Source: a virus. Taken from it: a DNA stretch of 37,546 nt. Within the stretch, counting starts at the first letter, position 1. Every line of letters begins with the position of its first letter. Shown in pieces: positions 6,745 through 16,977 of this stretch. The translations under genes and the position numbers were made by a program. Below the pieces are notes generated by a model. It was not told where the DNA came from and searched no databases. It was given only the letters and a program-made list of their open reading frames with translations. The DNA is taken from positions 1 through 37,546 of the IMG/VR virus record IMGVR_UViG_3300030099_000988; one strand, 5' to 3'.

Positions 6745-9700
6745 TTATTTCTGCCTTTCGGGAAGGTTGGCTTGTTCAATTAGTGCTTTACTCAACTCGT
6801 TGATGAAAATGGTATTCCTCATAGGGATGAGCCTCAAGATCGCCCGAAGCTCTGGTTCAGTGAGTTCATTGCCTACACGTCCTCCTGACACGGCGTTGAG
6901 CGCAGCCGCGATCAGTTCTTTGCTGGACCTATATCCTCCCGTAATCAGTGCCCCACCGGGCGTGTTATCAAAACTGAACAGGTTCACACCATACCCAGAT
7001 GTCCTGTAGGTATTGAATATGTCTTCTTCTTCAGGATCAATTATCTGGGATATAGGGCTTGCGACGGCTGGAATGATTCCGGACATACCGGATCTAATTA
7101 CACCGGCAATCATAAGTTTGGGAACCTCTATGCCAATGAACTCCTTTGACCCATATGCCTCTTCTTTATATTCCCTGAGTTCCTTGCCACTGAACTTAGT
7201 CGCACCAATCTCGGTAGTGATTATGTATCCAAGAGTTCCCAATAGGGCTGTTGACAGGAAAGTTGCTCCAGCCTTGCCATCCATCATCTGGAGGTTGTAC
7301 ACCAACTGCTTGTTGGTGGCGTTGATGGCAAACTTCCTGAACTGTAGAAAGACATTAGCCATTGGATGAGACATCCACGGGCTCAAGTTGCCGATCTTGT
7401 TGCGTTGAATGACACGATCAAGATCTCGTCGTAGAGCGAATACCAGCTTGTTTCTCAGACCATCATCCATTGCAGACAGGTTGAGCTTGACAATGTTCTT
7501 TCCCAGCAACCCCTTCGTGATAGGAGTTACATTGGGATCCGCCAGTGCTTCGAGAATGGTGTCGGTTTCTTCGTCAGTAAACCCGAGATATTCAAATCTC
7601 TTTCTGGACTTAGACCAGAAGTTATTGGTAACCCTCTTTCCGTCCTTGACCCGATACGCCATGTTCACCCAGTTTTGCAGGGTTGCCATGACATGACCAT
7701 TTCTCAGTAGCTCATCCATCGGTCCAATACCGAATGGGTTCAGAGTCAAGCCGCGTCCCGCCACACTTACTGGGGCTCCCGAAGCTACAGTCCGGGCACC
7801 TTTCATGAAGGCTTTGCCTGTTCTTCTTATCCCCGATCCAACATCTCCAAGTCCAGATTCTTCAAAACCCACATCTTCGTGGACCCTGTAGGACCTAGTA
7901 AATCCTTCATCGAGCATGTCTCCCGCTCTCACAAAGGAATCAATCTCTTCAAGGACTTCATCACTGAGTTGGCCGTTCGCTGCCTGTCTGACTAGCTTCC
8001 GCAGTCTAGGCACAGATTGAAGCGTCGCTCGGAGACCGTTAGAGATAGTGGAGTTGGCAAGCTCGGGCAACTGAGCAACCCCTACGTTGCCCATGGATTG
8101 GATGAACGCATAATCCTGAAGGAATCTGAGTGCCCTTCTGCTCTTGTCACTCAAGTTACCTTGGGACAATCCCATGATGGCGTTGTATGCCACCTCGAAC
8201 CCTGCTTTCATCTCATCACTGAGACCGCCTTCACCCTTTTCCATCCATGCAATCATGTCCTGCCGGGTAGGAACCGTGGCTCCTGTGCCCTGAACATCAA
8301 TATCAAGAGCCTTTGCCATCTTTGTGAGTTCTGCTGAACCCAGCACACGGGTGGCGTACTGCTCCATCAAGAGGGTCATGTCGTTATCAAGTAGATCAGA
8401 GAACTTCAGGACACCCTTACCGGCTACCTCAATAGCTGTTGCCTCGTTGAAGTTGATCCTTTTATTAGTCATCCCCAGATGGGGGTCGTTTGACTTGGGG
8501 ATGAAGAAGTCCAATATCTCTTCAACTTCATCCTTAGTGATTTTGGACCTATTGAGTACCCTTCTCATAGCATCCAGTTTCTGCTGGCTGTTCTTCCCAG
8601 TAACACGGGCATTGACATACCCATTAGGATCCTGAGAGTACTTGAACCAACCGTTGACAACAGCAGACACTTTCTTATCAGCCATGTCGGGGTTGTTAGC
8701 TCTGAGAGCGTTAGTCAGTAGTCTCCTGACCTCAACTTCACCGAACTTTTCAATGGCTTCATTGACCTTTCGGGCAACAGCACGTCGTGGGACATAGTTG
8801 TTGTCCACAAAGTTTCTGAATCCTGCAATACCAGACTCTTCAGCAAAGGTCGCAAGTCCTCCAAAGAACTCACGCACGGCTTGAACAGCCTTTCCTTCCA
8901 GCCCATCCAGCTTCTTTCCTGTCCTAACGGCCTCAGCTACATTCGCATCAAAGTCCTTGAGAGCTTTCCTGCCGTTACGTCTTTCAATAGCCAGCCGCGC
9001 CTTCTGGTAGTTCCCCATTGCTGTTTGGCGGTTTGCATACACAACAGTCTCAATATCAATTCTTGGACTGCCGGTCGGGTCTTCAACAAGTATGGAGAAG
9101 AAGTCTCTCACTCGCTCGTTCTCTGACCTCCGAGCCATGACTGCCAGTGGCTTCAACTTGGGACCAGAGTTGATGAACTTTGAGTAGATGCTTTCCTTGG
9201 GTATTTCCTTACTCAACTCTTTGGCATAGTCCTCAACAGAAAACCTCATCAACTTGAGTTGGTCCTTGAGTTCATCGCTGGACTCATTGATGGCTGTGAT
9301 CATTGCCGCAACCGATTGGTTATCAATCTCAAAGTCATCTCGCCGAGCGGCAATAAGTTCTTCCCTAAGTTCTTTAACTGATCGAGGAACTTTCTTGGGA
9401 GTTTTGAAATTACCCCCGGTGTATTCCATAGTATTGATTGGGTTCCGTCTGGACCTCATTACTTGATCACTGGGGTCGAACAGGATCAGAACATTGTGCT
9501 TCTTTTTGCCCACAATCTTACCGCCAATGTGGGTGTATCCTTCATAACCAAGGCCCCTGAGCTTTTCGATCATGTCGCCTACAGCGTCACCTACTTCGTC
9601 CATCAATACGTCACTTGGAACTTCTGAGGTGAAAGCCCTATAGGCATCAGAAATTGTGGCATCCTTGTTCTTTCTGAGTGAATTTAGGGTGTCTTCAAAG

Positions 9701-11037
9701 TCTTCCATATCGAGACTCTTGGTCACAGAGAACTCGTTTTCATGGAGGGCGTCAATAAACAACCTTCCTTCATCAGAGCTAAGAGGCTGCTCAAGATCTA
9801 ATAGTTTTTGAGTGTTGAGGTTCAATTCGTAAACCGTTGGCGTTCCACTCTTCTTTCCCCGACTTTTAGCGTAACCCTTGGCCACATCTATATCATCGGT
9901 CAGATACAACCCTGAACCAAACAGACCATCAATTCTGGTCATAAATGGATCGATAGTTTCTTTGGAAAGATTAAGAGTCCCCGTTCCGTGATAGTAAATC
10001 TTTTTGTTTACATCCACAACGGCGGGTTGGTATTTGAACTTTCCTGCTGAAGGAGTGACTAATCGAGAGGTTTCAATCCCTCTAGCCTTAGCTTCAGCGA
10101 ATAGATCCTTCTTTGAAAGACCGTTTATATACCTCGTAGTGCCCTCTTCACTCAGGAAAGGCCCCATAGTTCCGGGGCCTATACGAGCTTCTAGGGCCAT
10201 CAGTTCTCTAACGATCTCCCCAGTTTCCTTGCCTTCAGTATCCAGCCCTCTTCGTTGGGCAGTTTCTTTTATGTTTGCGGCATTCTCGGGGGTAATTGCT
10301 GCCAGCATTTCATCCAAGTTTGCCTTTTCAACATCAGCGGCAATCCTCATGCGCTCAAGTTCAACTTGCTTTTTCCACCCGCTCTTGAATCCAGCCATGG
10401 TGGGGAAGGCCGCAGAAAGTCCGGTTCCCAGTCCCATAGAGGCTAGGGTGTTGATGACAAAATCTTCACCATCAGTCAGAGGGTCCATTACCAATCTGAC
10501 ACCTTCTAGGGGGACATCTACAGCCGCAGATATGCCCAGACCCCTCAAAGCTGCTTGGGCTCTGACGGTCCTTGTGGCTGTGACACCAGTAGCAACTGCT
10601 TTTGACCCAATCGCCAGCCCCGCTACAGGAGCGGCAACCAAGAAAGCAGGGTCCAACATGGCGACCCCAAACTGGTATGCCATACCTGTGAGGCCCATGT
10701 CAGCCAGCTTTTGTTGGGTCTTAAGTCGGTCTCTTATGGTCCGGTAGCGATACAGAAACTCTTCTTCACTCTCAGAGTCGGCCAGTTTTTCAACAAGGTT
10801 GGCGGGCAGGTTTCTCCCATACTTTTCAAGAAAATTAGGACTGATCTTGAAGTTAGGATCTCTCTTGCTTGGTCGATAGAAGTAATCAACTATACGGGAT
10901 GCAATAGTCACATCCTCAAACACATCCATGAATGAGGGGGTGCCGAGATCTTCTTTCTCAGGAGTAGCCTCGCTGATCATTCTCGGTGTTGGGGTAGGGC
11001 CAACAGGAAGATCAAGATAGCTAGGTATCTGCGTCAT
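6745..11037 (-). CDS. Internal virion protein D (T7 gp16-like) with embedded ADP-ribosyltransferase-like domain
   Basis: This is the largest protein (1,430 residues). Its place after the gp15-like gene and its size match T7 gp16 (1,318), the ejected core protein that forms part of the cell-envelope channel. T7 gp16 starts with a lytic transglycosylase domain; I see no such motif here. A hydrophobic stretch lies near residues 119-155, and another near the C-terminus contains TALLGTLGYIITTEIG. Residues ~345-530 look like an ADP-ribosyltransferase fold: YYHGTGTL (His350), FGSGLYLTDDIDVAKGYA (Tyr378), VYELNLNTQKLLDL, LGYEGYTH and NVLILFDPSDQV. The third catalytic position is not clear. The ATG overlaps the upstream stop (ATGA). 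Confidence 0.9.
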   Translation of the reverse strand: MTQIPSYLDLPVGPTPTPRMISEATPEKEDLGTPSFMDVFEDVTIASRIVDYFYRPSKRDPNFKISPNFLEKYGRNLPANLVEKLADSESEEEFLYRYRTIRDRLKTQQKLADMGLTGMAYQFGVAMLDPAFLVAAPVAGLAIGSKAVATGVTATRTVRAQAALRGLGISAAVDVPLEGVRLVMDPLTDGEDFVINTLASMGLGTGLSAAFPTMAGFKSGWKKQVELERMRIAADVEKANLDEMLAAITPENAANIKETAQRRGLDTEGKETGEIVRELMALEARIGPGTMGPFLSEEGTTRYINGLSKKDLFAEAKARGIETSRLVTPSAGKFKYQPAVVDVNKKIYYHGTGTLNLSKETIDPFMTRIDGLFGSGLYLTDDIDVAKGYAKSRGKKSGTPTVYELNLNTQKLLDLEQPLSSDEGRLFIDALHENEFSVTKSLDMEDFEDTLNSLRKNKDATISDAYRAFTSEVPSDVLMDEVGDAVGDMIEKLRGLGYEGYTHIGGKIVGKKKHNVLILFDPSDQVMRSRRNPINTMEYTGGNFKTPKKVPRSVKELREELIAARRDDFEIDNQSVAAMITAINESSDELKDQLKLMRFSVEDYAKELSKEIPKESIYSKFINSGPKLKPLAVMARRSENERVRDFFSILVEDPTGSPRIDIETVVYANRQTAMGNYQKARLAIERRNGRKALKDFDANVAEAVRTGKKLDGLEGKAVQAVREFFGGLATFAEESGIAGFRNFVDNNYVPRRAVARKVNEAIEKFGEVEVRRLLTNALRANNPDMADKKVSAVVNGWFKYSQDPNGYVNARVTGKNSQQKLDAMRRVLNRSKITKDEVEEILDFFIPKSNDPHLGMTNKRINFNEATAIEVAGKGVLKFSDLLDNDMTLLMEQYATRVLGSAELTKMAKALDIDVQGTGATVPTRQDMIAWMEKGEGGLSDEMKAGFEVAYNAIMGLSQGNLSDKSRRALRFLQDYAFIQSMGNVGVAQLPELANSTISNGLRATLQSVPRLRKLVRQAANGQLSDEVLEEIDSFVRAGDMLDEGFTRSYRVHEDVGFEESGLGDVGSGIRRTGKAFMKGARTVASGAPVSVAGRGLTLNPFGIGPMDELLRNGHVMATLQNWVNMAYRVKDGKRVTNNFWSKSRKRFEYLGFTDEETDTILEALADPNVTPITKGLLGKNIVKLNLSAMDDGLRNKLVFALRRDLDRVIQRNKIGNLSPWMSHPMANVFLQFRKFAINATNKQLVYNLQMMDGKAGATFLSTALLGTLGYIITTEIGATKFSGKELREYKEEAYGSKEFIGIEVPKLMIAGVIRSGMSGIIPAVASPISQIIDPEEEDIFNTYRTSGYGVNLFSFDNTPGGALITGGYRSSKELIAAALNAVSGGRVGNELTEPELRAILRLIPMRNTIFINELSKALIEQANLPERQK

Positions 11038-13352
11038 TCTCTATTACCCTTCATCTTGATGCTGGGATTTCTTGTTCCGTTGGGGTTCAAAAAATCAACA
11101 TTACCTAGCTGTCCCGGCTCCTTAAGCAAAAGTGGGGTCTCGAATTCGCCGTTGACAACGGGATTTGTTTTACGACTTCTCAAGGCAGCCAGAGTGACAA
11201 AGTGTTGTCTCCTGAAGTCCGCCTCAGTCAACCTGTCAAAGGTCGAGGTGTTGTTATAGACAATCCTAAAAGTACCATCTGCTTCCCCTGAATTCACAAA
11301 TTTGATCTGTGAAAGAACTTCTTTGTATTCATCAGATCCGGGTTCACCATCAGACTGTTGGAGAGCAAGTTCATGAACCAAAGAGGCAACTGGTCCCTCA
11401 GTTATCTTGAGGAGTCTTTCACCCTTACTGTCCTGCATGGCCTCAATAAGGTTTGTAAATAGGGCCTCTCCTTCGTCCTCACTGATAGACAGTCCTGAGG
11501 TTGTCATATAAGAGAAGTGCTTACGCGTGACAGTAAAGGTGTTGATAAGCTGGCTTGCGAAAGAAGCCGCATTTTCCCCACCAGTACCCATTATCTTGTA
11601 CCTAATTTCAGCAAGTTTGATCAGCCGCTGTGAAAGTACAGGATCAAATCCAGCTTTACGGATAGAACTTTCAAGCTCTTCTCGTATCCCATCTTGCCCA
11701 GTAAACTCGATGTCACTGGCAGTCAATTCAATTCCACCAACTCTACTCAAGGTGGCCATCGCTCTCTCGATGTCTCCTGAGCCGATTCCAAGGTCTCCAA
11801 ACTGCCCCTGATCACCTCGCTCTAGGATATCGAGAAGGTAATACATCTCCTGCTCACCTTCCTTTGGAAGGAATGCACCCATGAGGGACTTGTCTTCACT
11901 GTTCTTAAACATCCGGTAATAGGCAAGAGCCGCTTGGATCTTGGGGATGTCTTCCTCAGTGGTGTTTCTGCCACCCTCAATGAGATCCATACCATCAGCC
12001 AGAAGGATCCTGATGTTGGGGTCAACATACTTGTCCTGATTAAAGCTGGATTGAGCGGCAGCGAAAGAAGCCTTAAATGGATCATCAGTTGCCTGAGAAG
12101 CGGCCCTTTGCCGGGTCTGATGCCTGTTGACCCTTGCTCTATCTTTCATTTCATCAAAAGGAATCTTCTTAGGATCACCACCCTCTTGAGGAATTAACAG
12201 CGATCCATCCCGTGGATCAATCTCGACACCCTCAACCCGGTTAGCAATGAAGTCAGGAGTAATGGCGTTGATGTTCAACCCAACAGATCCCATCTCAACT
12301 GCGATCCGAGTCTTTGCATCTTCAACAGTAGCAATATTTCTTGCCTTGATTAGTTCGTTATTTGCCCTTGAGATGGCCCCCGCAATCTGATCTTCTGCAA
12401 GGTCGTATTGAACCTTAACAGCATCACTGGATTCGAGGAGGGTCTTACCGTTTGGCAATTTGGTCTGGGTCAATACTTGCAGTGCAAGCTGATCCCCATC
12501 CTTAGCTAGATCCAGCAGGTGGAGTCCCCCTATTTCGAGTGTTTTAGAGTTGCCAAACGCTGCTCGATAGTTGTAGTCGCCCAGAACGCTAACTGCGGCA
12601 GCTTCAGGATCAAGAGCAGTGATGGGTTCACCATCAAGTCCCATAGCATTTGGGTTGATGTCCGGTCTTTCTGAGCCATTTCTAAGAGCGAAACCTAAAT
12701 CAGCACGGAGCGCATTGACTTGATCCTCATACTCCTTGGTGGTCCTGAGTTCAATTAGTCTCTTGGTCGCACGCCGGCGAATCTTGGAGAACCCTTCTTC
12801 AAAAGCTGAGGCGTAGTAATAATCCTTTTGAACAGACTCTGCGATGTTCAGGGGGTTCATCTTGTTCCCCATGTAGTTAGCGATTGCCGTCGTGGGTTCA
12901 TCATTATCCATCAGGTCGCCACCCTGAAGGAAGTCGTTGTCGAGGTCACGATCAATCATGTCGCTGACGGCCTCAACATTCAGCTTGGCAAGAGCCCTTC
13001 GGGCACCCACGGCAAACCACGGGTTCTCATTATTGGTGAGGATCCCCTTGTCCACCAAGGTAGCCACATCAAGGGCGTTTTCCTTGCGGGCCTTCAAGAT
13101 CTCTGGGAGGGAGGCTTCGACTTCTGTCCCACCCATGACAAGGGCCTGTTGGGACTCCTTGCGCTTGTTTTCAGCAAAGATGCCCGCAAGGGTGTTTGAC
13201 AGCATCTCCATCTGTCTGACAAGTGGACTGATGAAATCGACCGGTGGAGTAAGGTTTTCTCGGGCCACTACTTGCTGTGATGGGGCAGCTTCACCAAAGG
13301 TGGTGAAGGACGAAATAGGGTTAGCTATAACGTCGTAACTTGGTTCATCCAT
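11034..13352 (-). CDS. Internal virion protein C (T7 gp15-like)
   Basis: This 772-residue, mostly helical, charged protein lies between the gp14-like and gp16-like genes and is close to T7 gp15 in size (747). By analogy it belongs to the internal core and is ejected to form the periplasmic tunnel and help pull DNA into the cell. No enzymatic motif is seen. The assignment rests on position, size and composition rather than sequence signature. Its ATG at 13352 lies 12 bases downstream of the gp14-like stop. Confidence 0.88.
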   Translation of the reverse strand: MDEPSYDVIANPISSFTTFGEAAPSQQVVARENLTPPVDFISPLVRQMEMLSNTLAGIFAENKRKESQQALVMGGTEVEASLPEILKARKENALDVATLVDKGILTNNENPWFAVGARRALAKLNVEAVSDMIDRDLDNDFLQGGDLMDNDEPTTAIANYMGNKMNPLNIAESVQKDYYYASAFEEGFSKIRRRATKRLIELRTTKEYEDQVNALRADLGFALRNGSERPDINPNAMGLDGEPITALDPEAAAVSVLGDYNYRAAFGNSKTLEIGGLHLLDLAKDGDQLALQVLTQTKLPNGKTLLESSDAVKVQYDLAEDQIAGAISRANNELIKARNIATVEDAKTRIAVEMGSVGLNINAITPDFIANRVEGVEIDPRDGSLLIPQEGGDPKKIPFDEMKDRARVNRHQTRQRAASQATDDPFKASFAAAQSSFNQDKYVDPNIRILLADGMDLIEGGRNTTEEDIPKIQAALAYYRMFKNSEDKSLMGAFLPKEGEQEMYYLLDILERGDQGQFGDLGIGSGDIERAMATLSRVGGIELTASDIEFTGQDGIREELESSIRKAGFDPVLSQRLIKLAEIRYKIMGTGGENAASFASQLINTFTVTRKHFSYMTTSGLSISEDEGEALFTNLIEAMQDSKGERLLKITEGPVASLVHELALQQSDGEPGSDEYKEVLSQIKFVNSGEADGTFRIVYNNTSTFDRLTEADFRRQHFVTLAALRSRKTNPVVNGEFETPLLLKEPGQLGNVDFLNPNGTRNPSIKMKGNRE

Positions 13353-13364
13353 CGAATGGCTCCA

Positions 13365-14045
13365 TTAAAAGCTGAACATTGCGGCGTTGACATCAGAGAA
13401 TGATTGCTGATTGTCGGGGAGTTGGCCCTGAGTTTGAGCATAATTAGATGCATAGACATTCGCCAAGCTCATAGCCAAGTCCATACCTCCGGGGACATAT
13501 GCAGTCTGCACCTGTTCACCGGGGAAAATTGGCTGCATCGGGGCCGGCATTGCTTGATTGATTCTGTTCTGGGCAGTAGCCCTAATACTCGCCAGCCGCC
13601 GCTGAGACTGCCTCATGAACCCCTCAAGGTTGTCATGGATGACCGAGGCGGCTGCGGCTTCATTACGAGCGAAGTTGTCTAGTACCAGTCTCTTGGACTG
13701 TCCGGTTGTCTCAGTGTTGGTGGTGCGGAAGCGCCCAGACGATTGAGCGGCCTGTCTGGAGTACCTTTCAATGGTCCCAGCAGCCTGCGCCCGTCTCTGT
13801 CCAATGGCATCAAACACAGTTGAATACTGCTGGTCAGCATCAGCCATGGCCGACTTTGCGGTCTCCTGATACCTCTTGGTATAGAACTCCATCAGCTTGC
13901 GCTGATATTCAATGTTTGCGAGGTACTGCTTATTTCGCTGTATCTGGAGTTGCCGAAGATACCTGTTGTTCTGACGAGCCTGAGAGCCAGCCGCTGCAAA
14001 CTGGGCGACGGCAAGCGCTGCCTGCATTGCTATAGCTGCGCCCAT
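13365..14045 (-). CDS. Internal virion protein B (T7 gp14-like)
   Basis: This 226-residue protein starts MGAAIAMQAALAVAQFAAAG, a hydrophobic Ala-rich N-terminus. A long Gln/Arg-rich helical region follows (ARQNNRYLRQLQIQRNKQYL) and then an Ala-rich segment. This is the typical pattern of T7 gp14 (196 residues), the first core protein ejected, which forms the outer-membrane pore. It overlaps the gp13-like gene by 16 bases. An alternate reading frame in this stretch is a shadow. Confidence 0.92.
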   Translation of the reverse strand: MGAAIAMQAALAVAQFAAAGSQARQNNRYLRQLQIQRNKQYLANIEYQRKLMEFYTKRYQETAKSAMADADQQYSTVFDAIGQRRAQAAGTIERYSRQAAQSSGRFRTTNTETTGQSKRLVLDNFARNEAAAASVIHDNLEGFMRQSQRRLASIRATAQNRINQAMPAPMQPIFPGEQVQTAYVPGGMDLAMSLANVYASNYAQTQGQLPDNQQSFSDVNAAMFSF

Positions 14046-14479
14046 AGGTAGAACTCCTTAAATGAATGTTTATTAGGTCCAATAATGTAGCTGGACCCAA
14101 ACTTGAACCCAAGCATCTTCAACCAGCGAAGTACAATTTTATTTCGCTCATCAACAATGTTGTGGAGCATAGAGTACTTCTTAGACATACGTTCAATCTC
14201 GGCCTTGGCAAGCCGCGAAATCGGAAGGGCGAATTTTTCAATTCCTTTCCGAGACAGCATCCATATACACCCCCCAGTTTCCTTAGGGATCACTCCGTAC
14301 ATACAAAGCACGGTGTCCTCGCACATGGCTGTGAAGCACTCGCCGTGTAGATACCCATACATCAGAGAAGTACGAGGCTTTATACCCAAAGCCTTAAGCT
14401 CATTAAGATCCTGATTTCTGAGATGAGGATGAAGCTGGGTAATGTCTGGGAGAATAGATCGCCTCAAACTCACTTTCAT
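14030..14479 (-). CDS. gp13-like virion assembly protein (acetyltransferase-fold, DUF2833-type)
   Basis: This 149-residue protein lies between tail tube B and the gp14-like gene, exactly where T7 encodes gp13 (138 residues). LHGECFTAMCEDTVLCMYGV and GGCIWMLSRKG in the middle and RWLKMLGFKFG near the end match the GNAT-like layout of this family in T7-like phages. T7 gp13 is needed for assembly of the internal core. Catalysis is doubtful. The ATG overlaps the upstream gene end by one base. Confidence 0.88.
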   Translation of the reverse strand: MKVSLRRSILPDITQLHPHLRNQDLNELKALGIKPRTSLMYGYLHGECFTAMCEDTVLCMYGVIPKETGGCIWMLSRKGIEKFALPISRLAKAEIERMSKKYSMLHNIVDERNKIVLRWLKMLGFKFGSSYIIGPNKHSFKEFYLWAQL

Positions 14480-16977
14480 TAGCTTTGGGTGGCCCTTCTT
14501 GATGTGAACTCTCCCTCGAACTGAGTAGTTTGGAAATCGCTAGGTAGATGACTTGAATTGAGTAGTTCTATCTTTACTCGATCTGACTGGGCAAACACAG
14601 GCACTCGGAAGTCCCCACTTTCGCGAGGGATCTGGTCAGTAGTGCTTGAGGAATCCCCAAGGTTCCTGCCAGTAAAAGTATAACTTGTGGAGCTTCTAAA
14701 CTCAGGAGTAACTTTAACCTCAAAGAATGCCGTGTCGGCAAACAGGATGGTCATATACCTAATCTGATGGCGGTTGCCCCTAGTCGAAGGTGTGGTTATT
14801 TGGTTGTTCCTGAAGTTCGCTGCCTTGAGCATGGGCTTACTGAACTCATACCTCATAGTGTAGGGTTCGCCGATGAACACTGATCCAGAGGAGAAGTCTC
14901 CCTGAACAGACACAGATCCAGCCGCTCGGTCAGTCACTGTCAGGGAGAGTCCATCAGAGGTGACTACCTCAGAGCTAGTTGAGGGCGTGTACTCGAACCC
15001 TGTAAAGGTGGTCTTGTCAGTGGCAGCGTCGTAGGTGCCTGTCTTTGACACCCTTCGATCCAGTCGGGTCACATAATTAGATCCAGCATCTGTCAACCCA
15101 GTCTGCATCTTCATGCTTTCAAGGACCAGCTTGGTGCCTCTCTTGAACAGGATAAATAGGGTGGTGTCAATAAAGTTAATTGAGTAGATATTCGATCCAA
15201 AGGTGAACTTGGACCAAGAAGACAGTCGGCGTTCGCCCCCAACTTCAAAGTAGTAGTAGACGTACATGACGCCGGGATCATTGTCCGTGATCGCAAGAAG
15301 CACATTCTCATGGGTTGTTGCGGCCATCTTGGTGATAGTGCCCTTGATGTACTTGGGCACTTGGGCAGTCACTTCAACAGCCTCAAACTGAACATCAAGC
15401 TCATTGACCTTAAAGAACTGCTTGACGCCATTGAAGTCGCCTCGGGGTATCCCGAAGAATAGGTTGGATCCAGACACCACAGGCTTGGTTGTTGCGGTGA
15501 TCTCAAACCCAGTCTGGGGGGTAATCGATACGTTAATGGGGCTAAGGTTGGGCTCCCCTTGGAGGCTGAACTGACTGGTATCTGAGAACAGAACCAGACG
15601 GCCTGCAAAGGGTACAGCCTGCTTCAGGTTGGATACAGTCGTACCTCCTACGGCCACATCAATCACTGATGAGTCCAGTATTTGGGCCACTGTGGTCCTA
15701 TAGAAGTTGAAGTATTCACCGACCTCAGACATGATGACGTTTTCCCCGGACAGGAACACAAGCCTGTTCCGGAAGAAGCTCACATCACTAATTTTGTTAT
15801 CTATGAAAGTTGGGGCTGGGTTGGTCAGTTCATCGCCCACAAGTCGGGGTTGGAATTTCAGTTGTCCCATGTTTGGGGGGTCGGCGGTGCCCCCCTCAAA
15901 GCTGCCATCAGCAGCCGTGAACTTAAAAGTACCATCAGCTTGTCGAATAAGAATGTGAGGGAGGGTTGAGAAATCGAACTCGTTATTGATGCCTCCAACG
16001 GTGGTTTCGATCCATCTACCCTTACTGGGCTTGGTGGTGATCGTAGGGTCATCAGCTTCAAACTTACAGTAGTAGTTATCTACCTCAGCTTCAGGATCAC
16101 CTTCAATCTCAATGATCATCCCATGAACTGCAATCTGGGGCAGTTCAGTAAACTTGCGTACCTTGTCCTTGATGACCTCAACAATCTCATTTCCCTGACC
16201 ATCAGAGACGGTGGGACTGAAGTCTGCTGTTCCGGTTACGAAAATAACGGTGGTTTCATTATTGACAGCAGTAAGGGTTGATCCCGTAGTGGGTGGGAAT
16301 GTGTTGCCGTTGAGGGCAGTGACAATACGGTTAGCCGTGGCTATTGCGTCAAGACCATCGCCAGAAACTCCACCATTGCCAAAGTCATCAGAAGTCCCAT
16401 CCGAAGTAAGTCCGGCATCTGTATCATTGACCTTTAGTTCAATCTTGCACTTGCTGAAGTTGGAAGGGGATCTCTTGACCACAATCAGAGCCTCATTGGG
16501 GGCCGAAGTGAGGCCACGGGAAAATGATGACAAGGAGGTTGAATGGGCCACCGTCTTCTCTGAGTTGACCAAGAAGGTCACATCAGCAATCGTCACAGCT
16601 TTCAGTGAGGTTCGGGGGGTTGTGGTGGTCAGATATGCCTGACCAGTTTCGGGGGCATCACCTTCATTATCTGCGGTGATAGTCTTCTCTACACCAGCCA
16701 TATCAAAAACCTTGATGTTGTTGGCGTCGTTGTCTCCATCACAGACAATAAAATACTGTTCAGTGCTGTCGCGGTTGACATGGTGGATGAACAGGTTGTC
16801 GTTGGGGTTGTCGAGTAGCTCTTTGATGTGCTCGGTCGGGGGACGCTTGGTTAGCCCCTCAACAGTATTCGCCACAGCGTTCTCTTGAGCCTCGCATTGG
16901 TTGATTAGTCTCATTGAGTCAGGCTGCTGACTGACACCCCCAACCATGTTTGGAACTTCATTGGTGATAAGTGTCAT
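14479..16977 (-). CDS. Tail tubular protein B (T7 gp12-like nozzle)
   Basis: This 832-residue protein starts MTLITNEVPNMVGGVSQQPD, the N-terminal signature of gp12-type nozzles (GGVSQQP). It continues with NTVEGLTKRPPTEHI and LIRQADGTFKFTAADGSFEG and a long beta-rich body. T7 gp12 is 794 residues. It forms the distal tail tube that carries the fibres. The start overlaps the stop of the gp11-like gene by one base, so the two tail-tube genes are coupled. Confidence 0.96.
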   Translation of the reverse strand: MTLITNEVPNMVGGVSQQPDSMRLINQCEAQENAVANTVEGLTKRPPTEHIKELLDNPNDNLFIHHVNRDSTEQYFIVCDGDNDANNIKVFDMAGVEKTITADNEGDAPETGQAYLTTTTPRTSLKAVTIADVTFLVNSEKTVAHSTSLSSFSRGLTSAPNEALIVVKRSPSNFSKCKIELKVNDTDAGLTSDGTSDDFGNGGVSGDGLDAIATANRIVTALNGNTFPPTTGSTLTAVNNETTVIFVTGTADFSPTVSDGQGNEIVEVIKDKVRKFTELPQIAVHGMIIEIEGDPEAEVDNYYCKFEADDPTITTKPSKGRWIETTVGGINNEFDFSTLPHILIRQADGTFKFTAADGSFEGGTADPPNMGQLKFQPRLVGDELTNPAPTFIDNKISDVSFFRNRLVFLSGENVIMSEVGEYFNFYRTTVAQILDSSVIDVAVGGTTVSNLKQAVPFAGRLVLFSDTSQFSLQGEPNLSPINVSITPQTGFEITATTKPVVSGSNLFFGIPRGDFNGVKQFFKVNELDVQFEAVEVTAQVPKYIKGTITKMAATTHENVLLAITDNDPGVMYVYYYFEVGGERRLSSWSKFTFGSNIYSINFIDTTLFILFKRGTKLVLESMKMQTGLTDAGSNYVTRLDRRVSKTGTYDAATDKTTFTGFEYTPSTSSEVVTSDGLSLTVTDRAAGSVSVQGDFSSGSVFIGEPYTMRYEFSKPMLKAANFRNNQITTPSTRGNRHQIRYMTILFADTAFFEVKVTPEFRSSTSYTFTGRNLGDSSSTTDQIPRESGDFRVPVFAQSDRVKIELLNSSHLPSDFQTTQFEGEFTSRRATQS

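Noticed and set aside
10004-10747. Long plus-strand open frame (247 codons) opposite the gp16-like gene
   Set aside because: It lies antisense to a clearly coding region with recognisable domains, has no ribosome-binding context, and its product has no family features.
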